In this document: positions 33,275-40,982 of the stretch, in pieces
Layout of the letters: every line of letters starts with the position of its first letter
Position numbering within the stretch: position 1 is the first letter of the stretch
Assembly: GCA_020633415.1 (NCBI GenBank)
Contig: JACKDQ010000001.1
Coordinates: 868,001-932,000, forward strand
DNA length: 64,000 bases
Direction of reading: 5' to 3'
Source: Deltaproteobacteria bacterium
GTDB taxonomy: Bacteria > Myxococcota_A > Polyangia > GCA-2747355
Program-made: the position numbers and the translations under genes
Notes under the pieces: generated by a model
Database searches by the model: none
The model's input: the letters and a program-made list of their open reading frames with translations, nothing else
Told to the model about the DNA's origin: nothing

Positions 33275-35197
33275 CTAGGTTGGCGAGCGGTCGGCGGGCT
33301 GCAGGCCGGCTTTGATCGCCGCCTTGCCGACGTCGGGACACTCCCAGTGGTCGCCTGGGTTTTGTCGGCGCAGCTCCTTGAACTTGGGCAAGATACCGCA
33401 AGCGAAGCACTGGTCGCGGCAGTCGACTCGGGTCTTGCGCTCGAGTGACCAGCGATAGTCCTCGGCGAGGAACTTCTTGGTCACCGCGGCGTCGATATGG
33501 TCCCAAGGCAGCGTTTCGTCGAGCTCGCGCTGGCGATGGGTGTAAAACGCCGGATCGAGTCCGACGTCGGCGAAGGCTTCGCGCCAGAGCTCGATCTTGA
33601 AGTGTTCGCGCCACGCATCGAATCGCGCGCCCTTGCGGAACGCGCGCTCGATCACGTCGCCGAGTCGGCGATCGCCGCGTGAGAGCCAACTCTCGAGCAT
33701 CGTCTCTTGGGCGTCGTTCCAGTTGAGCTTCACGCCGCGCCTCTTGTGCAGACCGCGGCGCAGCAGCGCTTGTTTGTCCTTGATCTGTTCGATGCTGTCG
33801 CAGGGCACCCACTGAAACGGTGTGTGCGGTTTGGGGACGAAGGTGCTCACGCCGACGTTGACCTGGGCGCGGTGACCAACTTCTTGGCGGCCGACGGCCA
33901 GCACCGCTTGAGCCAAGTCGCAGATCTCCTGGACGTCCTCGATGGTTTCCTGTGGATGTCCGATCATGAAATAGAGTTTGATCGTGTGCCAGCCGCGCCG
34001 ATAGACCTCGCGCGCGGTGCTTAGCAGCTGATCGGTGGATACCGGCTTGTTGATGATCTCGCGCATTCGCTCGCTGGCCGCCTCGGGCGCCAGCGTAAAG
34101 CCACTACGCCGCGAGTTGCCGATCAGCGCATCCATCAGCTCGACGGAAAACGATTCGATGCGCAGCGAAGGCAGCGAGATGTTGAGCTGGCGATCGGCAA
34201 AGCGCGCGGCGACCGCTTTGACCAGCGCGAGCACCTCGTTGTAGTCCGACGAGGATAGCGAGAGCAAACCGACCTCTGTAAAGCCCGTCGCATCGAGCGC
34301 CTGAGCGATCGATTCGACGATCTGCTCGACGCGCCGTTCGCGCACCGGTCGGGTGATCATCCCCGCTTGGCAAAAGCGGCAGCCGCGGGTACAGCCGCGC
34401 ATGATCTCGATCGCCACGCGGTTGTGGACGGTCTCTAGGTAAGGAACGATGAAATGCGTGATCGGCTCGGGGAGTTGAGCGACGATGCGCTTGCGCACAA
34501 CCGGGGGGGCGCCAGCGGTGGCGTTGATCGCGGCAACCCTGCCGTCGTCGTGATAGTCGACGGTGTAAAGGCTCGGCACGTAGACGCCTTCGATCGTCGC
34601 CAGCTTTTGGTGAAGCACGCGGCGCGGTGCATCGCCGGCTTTCCAGGCGAGGATCGCTTCGGCGATCTCCAGGATCACATCTTCGCCTTCACCGACGACA
34701 AAGGCGTCGAAGAACTCGGCCATCGGCTCGGCGTTGTAAGTCGCATGACCTCCACCGATCACGATCGGCGCGTTGCGCGCGCGCTCGGTGGTTCGTAAGG
34801 CGATTCCCGCCAGATCGAGCAGGTTGAGCGTGTTGGTGTAGAGCGTCTCGTAGGGTAGCGAGATGCCCAGTAGGTCGAAATCGGCGACGGCGTGCTTGGA
34901 CTCGAGCGAAAACAGCGGCAAGTGCCGCTCGCGCATCAACGCCTCCATGTCGGTCCAGGGCAGGTAGACCCGCTCAGCGAGCATGTCGTCGCGCCGGTTG
35001 AGTTGGTGGTAGAGCACTGCGAGGCCGACGTTGGGCATGCCCAGGTCGTAGATGTCGGGAAAGGCCAGCGCAGCGCGCAGCTTGACGCTTTGCCACGGCT
35101 TGCGGATCTGGTTGACCTCACCGCCGGTGTAGCGCGCCGGTTTTTCCACCCGCAATAGCAGGCGCTCAAGCTCTCGTTCGATCGTTTCTGGGGTCAT
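33275..35197 (-). CDS. B12-binding-type radical SAM protein (TIGR03960 family)
   Basis: 640 aa from Met at 35195-35197. The N-terminal B12-binding-like fold contains FPDIYDLGMPNVGLAVLYH. The radical SAM core has the [4Fe-4S] motif C269-TRG-C273-RF-C276, followed by LLSLSSSDYNEVLALV and GFTLAPEAASERMREIINK. The C-terminal part has further Cys (CRDQCFACG) that could bind a second cluster. The segments match the TIGR03960 family, which works with DUF2344 proteins (31412-32086). Substrate unknown. The downstream partner is displaced by an inserted lipoprotein gene. Confidence 0.88.
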   Translation of the reverse strand: MTPETIERELERLLLRVEKPARYTGGEVNQIRKPWQSVKLRAALAFPDIYDLGMPNVGLAVLYHQLNRRDDMLAERVYLPWTDMEALMRERHLPLFSLESKHAVADFDLLGISLPYETLYTNTLNLLDLAGIALRTTERARNAPIVIGGGHATYNAEPMAEFFDAFVVGEGEDVILEIAEAILAWKAGDAPRRVLHQKLATIEGVYVPSLYTVDYHDDGRVAAINATAGAPPVVRKRIVAQLPEPITHFIVPYLETVHNRVAIEIMRGCTRGCRFCQAGMITRPVRERRVEQIVESIAQALDATGFTEVGLLSLSSSDYNEVLALVKAVAARFADRQLNISLPSLRIESFSVELMDALIGNSRRSGFTLAPEAASERMREIINKPVSTDQLLSTAREVYRRGWHTIKLYFMIGHPQETIEDVQEICDLAQAVLAVGRQEVGHRAQVNVGVSTFVPKPHTPFQWVPCDSIEQIKDKQALLRRGLHKRRGVKLNWNDAQETMLESWLSRGDRRLGDVIERAFRKGARFDAWREHFKIELWREAFADVGLDPAFYTHRQRELDETLPWDHIDAAVTKKFLAEDYRWSLERKTRVDCRDQCFACGILPKFKELRRQNPGDHWECPDVGKAAIKAGLQPADRSPT

Positions 35198-35316
35198 CGC
35201 CTGTCTGCCCGCCAATTGGACAGTTCTTTTACCCTATTTTTGTCGACAGGCAAGCGGCTGGCGAAAGTTAATCGATCTGGGCGGGTCAGCGACGGGTCTG
35301 AAGCGAGCCGATCGGC

Positions 35317-37455
35317 TCAATGCGTGGCATAGCTGCGAATTGCTGCCGCCGTGGTGAAGATCTGCTGGGCAGCGGCTGGATGGAGCAGGTTGGCGGCAAA
35401 CACGTTCATCGTCGTCACGCTCGGCCCGGCGGCGAAGACGCCGACGTCTCCCGAGCTGGCGACCGAGAGATAACTCGAGACCAGCTGCTTGGCACCGGCG
35501 AGCGTCGGGCTGAGGCGTTTGATCGCGCTCGGCGCGCCGAGCGGTCCGCCGTAAACCTCCATCGCGTCGCTGGCTGCACCGGCACTGAGCAACACCGTGC
35601 TGCAGTTGGCGGCCAAGGCCAAGGCCTCGATCAGCATGTCGCCGCTCGGCTTGAGTTGGGTCAACGGCTTGGCCGCCGTCGCTTGGTCTTGGTCAAAGAT
35701 CAGTAGCTGGTGTTGGGTCGCGGAGGCCCGGGCGACCGGGTCACCGACGAGGACGACGGTTTTCGACTGGCAGCCAGCGATGCCCCTTTGGGTCGCATCG
35801 AGTTTGGCGTTCTTGGTGATCGACACGACGGTATTGCTGAGCAGGTCGATCGCTTTCAAGTCACGGCGCGGATCGGCAATGGTCTGCGATGGGTCTTCAA
35901 AGTAGTACAGGTAGCGGCCGTTGGCTGAGCGCCAGAGGCCGAAGACGTCGACCGCGCTATCGAGGGCGAAGGGCTTGCTGGTGCCGCCGTTCTTCGTCAG
36001 GTTGGTCAGCGTTTGTGAGGGGCGATCGTAGCGATAGAGATCGCCGCGCACCGTTGAAGATCCCATCACGAAGAGCAGCGAACTGTCGTCGATAAAGCGC
36101 AGGTGATGCACGTAGCGCCAGAACGCGTTGCTTGAGACGTTGCTGGCCTCGGTGAGATGGCGAGCCGCACTGCTGCCATCTGTCGGTGCGATCCAGAGCT
36201 CAACTTGATTAAACGACAGCAGCTTGGTGTAGGCGACGTAGCTTCCGCTTGGCGACAGCCGCAGCTGGGTCGTGACGTTGCCAGGTCTTCCGTAGCCTTC
36301 GCCGCGGCTACCGAGCGCAGTCGGTGCTTTGGTCAAGTTGCGCGAACTACCGTTGGGGTCGAGCACCAGCAGATCTTCGTTGGTCGAGCTACTGCCGGCG
36401 ATCACGACCAGTTTACCGCTGTTGTTGGATTCGAGCTGGGGGTCGATCCAGCTCGGCGCTTTGCCGGCGACCTGGGGCAGCACGACCGCCTTCTCCGGCT
36501 GACTACCGTCGGCGGGCATCGACCACAGCGTCGATAGATCGCCCTTGGTGCTGATAAAGTAGAGTCGATGGCCAACGAAGGTCAGGCTCTGTGCGGCGAT
36601 CGCGTCCGGTGTCGGCGTGACGGCAACTTCGAGGTATGTCTTGCCGGCCCCGTAGCGTGTACCGTCGGCGCGCATCAGGACGATGCCGCGCTGAAGCTGT
36701 CGGGCCGCCGCGACGAAGCGCCCATCGTCGCTGACCGCCACGTTGGTCGATAGGTCCTGGGCGAGTTTGTACGCTGTGCCCGTACGTGGCATCGCGTAGA
36801 GCAGCTCAAGTTGTGCATCGGGGCGCAAGCGCATGATGCCGATCGTCTTGACGATGCCCGTGCTGTCGGGTTGTCCGAACCAGCGCAACACGCCAAGGTT
36901 GCGCGGTAGCTGCAGCGGTCCGTAGGCGAGCTGAGTCAGTACCCGCGGCCCATTGGCGGCGGGATCGATGTAGTCGGTCAGTCGACCTTCGAGCGTCATC
37001 GACACCGGGTCGAGGTAAACGAAACCCAAATTGCCGATCGGTTGGTAGTTGTTGCCGCTGGTTTCGATGGTGGCGAAGGTGTTTTTCTTTTCGACCGGAC
37101 CGTGGGCGAATAGCACGCGATGGCTGGCAGGTGGCTGACCGTCGGTGCGTGGGGCGTCGACCACGGGCTGGGCATCGGCGAGTCCCTGTTCCGGGCTGCT
37201 GCTGCCGTCGCTGGGATTGGGCCCGCTGTCGACGGGCAGCGTCTGATCCGCAAGCGCGGCGTCGGACGCTCCGCCGTCGGCGGCTGCACCATCGGTCGTT
37301 CCGCCTTCGGCTTCGACCAGTCGACTGTCGACCAGCGGATTGCCATCGCGTGGGCCACCATCGGTCGCAGCGCCGCCTTGTGCGCCGCAGCCTAGACCGA
37401 CCGCGATCAGCACGGCGCAGCCAAGTGACGCTAGGTAGCTCTTGTTTAGGGACAT
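35317..37455 (-). CDS. lipoprotein with TolB/WD40-like beta-propeller
   Basis: 712 aa from ATG 37453-37455, 8 bp after AGGAG. Lipobox GLGC gives Cys23. Residues ~30-105 are an Asp/Gly/Ala/Ser-rich linker (TDGGPRDGNP, DGAAADGGASDAALAD). The rest is a long repeat domain in which strands and turns recur: DLSTNVAVSDDGRFVAAAR, LWSMPADGSQPEKAV, RLSPSGSYVAYTKL, VELWIAPTDGSSAARHLT. These are WD40-like/TolB-type PD40 units, so a beta-propeller of perhaps ten or more sheets (possibly two propellers). No enzyme signature. Surface lipoprotein like the one at 20163. Confidence 0.75.
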   Translation of the reverse strand: MSLNKSYLASLGCAVLIAVGLGCGAQGGAATDGGPRDGNPLVDSRLVEAEGGTTDGAAADGGASDAALADQTLPVDSGPNPSDGSSSPEQGLADAQPVVDAPRTDGQPPASHRVLFAHGPVEKKNTFATIETSGNNYQPIGNLGFVYLDPVSMTLEGRLTDYIDPAANGPRVLTQLAYGPLQLPRNLGVLRWFGQPDSTGIVKTIGIMRLRPDAQLELLYAMPRTGTAYKLAQDLSTNVAVSDDGRFVAAARQLQRGIVLMRADGTRYGAGKTYLEVAVTPTPDAIAAQSLTFVGHRLYFISTKGDLSTLWSMPADGSQPEKAVVLPQVAGKAPSWIDPQLESNNSGKLVVIAGSSSTNEDLLVLDPNGSSRNLTKAPTALGSRGEGYGRPGNVTTQLRLSPSGSYVAYTKLLSFNQVELWIAPTDGSSAARHLTEASNVSSNAFWRYVHHLRFIDDSSLLFVMGSSTVRGDLYRYDRPSQTLTNLTKNGGTSKPFALDSAVDVFGLWRSANGRYLYYFEDPSQTIADPRRDLKAIDLLSNTVVSITKNAKLDATQRGIAGCQSKTVVLVGDPVARASATQHQLLIFDQDQATAAKPLTQLKPSGDMLIEALALAANCSTVLLSAGAASDAMEVYGGPLGAPSAIKRLSPTLAGAKQLVSSYLSVASSGDVGVFAAGPSVTTMNVFAANLLHPAAAQQIFTTAAAIRSYATH

Positions 37456-37490
37456 CAGCACATCTCCTTTTACCGCTCACGCCAAGAACT

Positions 37491-37512
37491 GGCACTCGGT
37501 GCCTGTTTTATA
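37491..37512 (-). promoter_or_regulatory. possible promoter/operator of the propeller lipoprotein gene
   Basis: On the minus strand TATAAA (37507-37512) could be a -10 element. Just inside it is the inverted repeat GGCAC-TCG-GTGCC (37491-37503), between the putative start site and the RBS. No good -35 at standard spacing. Weak. Confidence 0.2.
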
Positions 37513-37691
37513 CGGCGAATTGGGTGGTGCTGTGCGCAAAAGAGGCGCCGCGCGGCGTCGCTTTTGTCGCTGCCCGAGCGCAGCGGGATCGTTGGGATCG
37601 GTCGGGCCTGACGCGCAGGCGTTAGCGGGATGTCGGTTTGTCGTCGTCGCTGCGACTCGCGCGCGATGTGGCGAGGAGGGTGCTGTGCCGA

Positions 37692-37982
37692 CTACCAGCG
37701 TCCGGTGCCCGAAGGCAATGGCTCAGGAATCCAGCGGCGCTCACGCTTTGGCGATGCGGGTGCTTCGTTGCGCGCGATGGGCGAGCTGCTTGCCGTTTGA
37801 TCGCGCGCCACCGTCGTGGTCGTGAAACTCGTCGGCCGGTATTGGACGACGGTCGGCACAGCCCGCGGCTGGCCTGCCCGCGGCTGGTCTGCCCGCGGCT
37901 GTCGCTGGTTAGCGGTTTGAATGTTGTGCCCACAGCCAGCGGCCAGGGCCATCGAAAAGACTACTGCGTTGAGGACGTTCAT
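37692..37982 (-). CDS. small lipoprotein with QPRA(D/G) repeats
   Basis: 96 aa. Lipobox LAAGC gives Cys17. Residues ~27-41 consist of three copies of a five-residue unit (QPRAD, QPRAG, QPRAV), encoded by three 15-bp DNA repeats at 37861-37905. The rest is polar, Thr/Ser/Arg-rich and probably disordered. The repeat and composition make its coding nature plausible but not certain. It is divergent from larB across a 538-bp spacer. Confidence 0.5.
   Translation of the reverse strand: MNVLNAVVFSMALAAGCGHNIQTANQRQPRADQPRAGQPRAVPTVVQYRPTSFTTTTVARDQTASSSPIARNEAPASPKRERRWIPEPLPSGTGRW
37861..37905. repeat. three 15-bp tandem repeats
   Basis: Three adjacent copies beginning GCCCGCGGCTG, each 15 bp, inside the small lipoprotein gene. 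They encode three QPRA-type units. The in-frame length means copy-number change would not break the gene. Confidence 0.7.
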
Positions 37983-38520
37983 TCCTCACCTCGTTTTACC
38001 CACGCAAAATCCAGGCGTGCTCCTTACACGCCGAAATACACCGTCGTCGATCGTGTCGTTGAGACTAGTCTCGCAGGTGGTAGGCCGGCCGGTGCGACGC
38101 AAAAAAGTGCGGCCGACGATTCTCGCGGTGCAGGTCGCACCACTTGCGGAAACCTCGTCTGTGCCGTCTGTCGTTTTGCGTCGTCATATTTACTTCGCTC
38201 CGCCGAGCCTGGGGCGGAAGAGTGCATCCGGTGTGCCAGGCATGCGGTGGCTAAGGGCTTGAAATTTATTGCGCTGGGTTCGGGGCGTCGGTCCGATTTT
38301 CGGTGAGGGTGACCCGCGTTGTGACCGGCTAGCCGGCTAAACCTCGGGAAATCCGGCGCAACAGCGATTTTCTCAGCGAGAGCCGCAGGCAGCGTGTTTG
38401 CTGCGGCCTGGCCGGCAGCGCTGCTCGTCAGGTTTTGCCGCTTGTCGCCGCAGCCAATACAAATGATCGTGTTTGAGGTTTGCTGGGGGTTCGCTGCATG
38501 CTACCAACGCAGGCCGTGCG
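37983..38520. other. 538-bp divergent intergenic region with palindromes
   Basis: No convincing gene. Visible structure: a perfect 12-bp palindrome GAGACTAGTCTC (38061-38072), an 8-bp inverted repeat GGTGCGAC ... GTCGCACC (38091-38098 and 38134-38141, 35-nt loop), and a second perfect 12-bp palindrome CCGGCTAGCCGG (38325-38336). It separates the small lipoprotein gene (minus) from larB (plus), so regulator sites or a structured leader RNA are both possible. No tRNA-like or T-run terminator element seen. Confidence 0.5.
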
Positions 38521-39264
38521 ATGACCGTCAAAGACGACGACATTTCCGGATTGGCGAAGCTCGACTATCGCCGCCGGGCGAGAAGTGGGATTCCCGAGGC
38601 GGTCCTTGCCGAGGGCAAGACCCTCGACCAGGTAATTCGCATCACGCGCCAGTTGGCTGCGCGGATCGAGCGTGCCTTGGTCACGCGGCTGCCGGCCGAG
38701 TGGGGCGAGCGCTTGCGCGAAGCGCTGACACCCGAGCTCGAGGTGACGCTCTACGCCGATGGTCGACTGGCGGTGGCTGCCAAGCCAGCGAGTCGTGTCG
38801 AACCAACCGGCGGTGTGGTCGGGCTGCTCGCTGCGGGCACCGCCGACATTCCGGTCGCTGAAGAGGTTCGCGTGACAGCGACCGAGATGGGCTGTGAAGT
38901 ACTCGCTCACTATGATGTGGGTGTGGCTGGCATCCACCGACTGCAGCAGCCACTTGCCGAGTTCGTTGATCGCGACGTCGGTATCGTTGTGGCTGTCGCC
39001 GGGATGGAAGGGGCGCTGCCAACGGTCGTTAGCGGTCTGGTTACCGCGTCGGTGATCGGTGTGCCGACCTCGGTCGGCTACGGTTTTGGTGGCGGCGGTA
39101 AGGGTGCGCTAATGACCATGCTGCAGTCGTGCAGTCCCGGGTTGACGGTGGTCAATATCGACAACGGCTTCGGCGCCGGAGCGACGGCGGCGCTATATGC
39201 CAATCGCTTGGCGCGGATCGCCGCAAATACGCAGGGAAGCAAGGGAGACTCCGATGCGATCTGA
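38521..39264 (+). CDS. larB: LarB family protein (AIR-carboxylase fold, nickel-pincer cofactor pathway)
   Basis: 247 aa from ATG 38521. The N-terminus LDYRRRARSGIPEAVLAEGKT is the LarB signature. The second half is the PurE-like domain (GVVGLLAAGTADIPVAEE, AGMEGALPTVVSGL, GVPTSVGYGFGGGGKGALMTML). LarB carboxylates and hydrolyses nicotinic acid adenine dinucleotide in the synthesis of the nickel-pincer cofactor of lactate racemase (established for Lactobacillus). LarC and LarE are not in the window. It overlaps gcdH by 11 bp, and purE, a distant relative of its C-terminal half, is two genes on. Confidence 0.88.
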   Translation: MTVKDDDISGLAKLDYRRRARSGIPEAVLAEGKTLDQVIRITRQLAARIERALVTRLPAEWGERLREALTPELEVTLYADGRLAVAAKPASRVEPTGGVVGLLAAGTADIPVAEEVRVTATEMGCEVLAHYDVGVAGIHRLQQPLAEFVDRDVGIVVAVAGMEGALPTVVSGLVTASVIGVPTSVGYGFGGGGKGALMTMLQSCSPGLTVVNIDNGFGAGATAALYANRLARIAANTQGSKGDSDAI

Positions 39265-40435
39265 GTTGGATGTGCTGCAAATCGATCAGTTGTTACCCGA
39301 AGAGGAGCGGCTGATACGCGATTCGGTGCGGAGCTTCGTCAAAGAGAAGGTGTTGCCGATCATCGGTGGCTGCTTCCGGCGCGGTGAGTTTCCTAAGCAC
39401 CTCGTGCCAGAGATCGCGCAGCTTGGTTTGCTTGGGCCGACCGTCAAGACTCACGGTGGTGCGGGAACGAGCTACCTTGGCTACGGCGTGATCATGGAGG
39501 AGCTCGAGCGTGGCGACAGCGGTGTGCGGAGTTTCGCTTCGGTGCAGAGTTCGTTAGTGATCTATCCGATCGCTACCTTTGGCGATGAAGCGCAGCGCGA
39601 TCGTTGGTTGCCCGGCTTGATCAATGGTCAGCTGATCGGCTGTTTTGGCCTCACCGAGCCTGATTTCGGATCTAATCCGGCGGGCATGCGGACCAGCGCC
39701 AAACGCCAAGGTGGTAACTACGTGCTCAACGGCACCAAGCGTTGGATCACCAATGGTAACCTCGCCGATCTTGCGGTCGTCTTTGCGCGCTGCGACGACG
39801 GTGAAATCGGCGCGTTTGTCGTCGAGCGCGGTACCGAGGGGTTCATCACCAATGAGATCGAAGGCAAGATTTCGTTGCGTGCCTCGGTGACCAGCGAGCT
39901 GATCTTCGAGGATTGCACCGTCCCCGCGGCCAATCGCTTGCCCAACGCCAAGGGGCTCAAGGCGGCGTTGATGTGTTTGAGCCAAGCGCGCTACGGCATC
40001 GCCTGGGGCGCGATCGGTGCGGCCAAGGCGTGCTTTTTCGAAGCGCTGGATTATGCGAAAGCGCGCGTGATGTTCGATCGACCGATCGCCGGGTTTCAGC
40101 TCGTTCAGCAAAAGCTCGTGCAGATGTACAGTGACATCGTCCAGGCCGAACTGCTCTGTCACCGAATGGCACAGCTCAAGGATCGCGACGGCCAGGTCCA
40201 TCATGTGGCGGTCTCGCTGGCCAAACGGAACAACGTCGATATGGCGCTAAAGACGGCGCGTGTCGCGCGCGATATTCTAGGCGCCAACGGCATCGTTGAT
40301 GACTACTGTGCGATGCGCCACATGTGTAACCTCGAGTCGGTTTTCACCTACGAGGGCACTCATGACATCCACACCTTGATCGTCGGACAGGCGCTGACCG
40401 GGGAGAGCGCGTTCGGCGAGACGAAGGCGGGTTAG
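39254..40435 (+). CDS. gcdH: acyl-CoA dehydrogenase, probably glutaryl-CoA dehydrogenase
   Basis: 393 aa from ATG 39254, after GGGAG and overlapping larB. The protein follows the glutaryl-CoA dehydrogenase pattern closely: ELERGDSGVRSFASVQSSLV (with the Arg used for the glutaryl carboxylate), GCFGLTEPDFGSNPAGM, TKRWITNG, IEGKISLRASVTSE, ARYGIAWGAIGAA, and the catalytic Glu in TYEGTHDIHTLIVG. It oxidises and decarboxylates glutaryl-CoA to crotonyl-CoA in lysine/tryptophan degradation, with FAD. Its stop is 4 bp before purE. No electron-transfer flavoprotein genes nearby. Confidence 0.85.
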   Translation: MRSELDVLQIDQLLPEEERLIRDSVRSFVKEKVLPIIGGCFRRGEFPKHLVPEIAQLGLLGPTVKTHGGAGTSYLGYGVIMEELERGDSGVRSFASVQSSLVIYPIATFGDEAQRDRWLPGLINGQLIGCFGLTEPDFGSNPAGMRTSAKRQGGNYVLNGTKRWITNGNLADLAVVFARCDDGEIGAFVVERGTEGFITNEIEGKISLRASVTSELIFEDCTVPAANRLPNAKGLKAALMCLSQARYGIAWGAIGAAKACFFEALDYAKARVMFDRPIAGFQLVQQKLVQMYSDIVQAELLCHRMAQLKDRDGQVHHVAVSLAKRNNVDMALKTARVARDILGANGIVDDYCAMRHMCNLESVFTYEGTHDIHTLIVGQALTGESAFGETKAG

Positions 40436-40439
40436 CACG

Positions 40440-40934
40440 ATGGTCGCGCAACACAGCCCGCGGGTAGGCATCTTGATCGGGAGTTCAAGCGACCGCGAAG
40501 TGATGGACGGTGCGGTTGCTGTGCTCAAGAAGCTGGACATCCCGTGCGAGATGTTGGTGCGCTCGGCGCATCGTACGCCCGAACAGACCCGGGCCTATGT
40601 CGAGTCTGCTCGCCAACGCGGCATCGGCGTGCTGATCGCAGCAGCCGGGATGGCTGCGCATCTCGCCGGTGCGGTCGCCGCCCATACGACCTTGCCGGTG
40701 ATCGGTGTGCCGATCGCTTCTGGCCCGCTACAGGGACAGGACGCGCTGTTGGCGACGGTCCAAATGCCAGCCGGAATTCCCGTAGCGACCGTGGCGATCG
40801 ATGGCGCCAAGAACGCGGCCTACCTTGCCGCGCAGATCTTGGCCGTTTCCGATGCTGATATCGCTGCCCGGCTGGCGGCTGAGCGCGCCGAGCGCGCCGA
40901 AGCGATCTTGGCCGAGCCGACGGTACAAGGCTAA
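40440..40934 (+). CDS. purE: N5-carboxyaminoimidazole ribonucleotide mutase
   Basis: 164 aa, standard class I PurE length. Motifs: GILIGSSSDREVMDGAV (phosphate-binding start), VRSAHRTPE with the catalytic His, and AAAGMAAHLAGAVAAHTTLPVIGVP. It converts N5-CAIR to CAIR in purine synthesis. purK, its usual neighbour, is absent; instead it follows larB-gcdH in the same operon-like run. Gap to addB is 48 bp. Confidence 0.95.
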   Translation: MVAQHSPRVGILIGSSSDREVMDGAVAVLKKLDIPCEMLVRSAHRTPEQTRAYVESARQRGIGVLIAAAGMAAHLAGAVAAHTTLPVIGVPIASGPLQGQDALLATVQMPAGIPVATVAIDGAKNAAYLAAQILAVSDADIAARLAAERAERAEAILAEPTVQG

Positions 40935-40982
40935 AAAAAGCACACGGTCGGGCGCGATTGTCGGGTTATCGTTGCTCCGACG

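Noticed and set aside
37638..38306. A 222-aa plus-strand frame across the small lipoprotein gene and the spacer before larB
   Set aside because: Arg/Ser-rich low-quality composition, no RBS, no motif, and it opposes a plausible lipoprotein.
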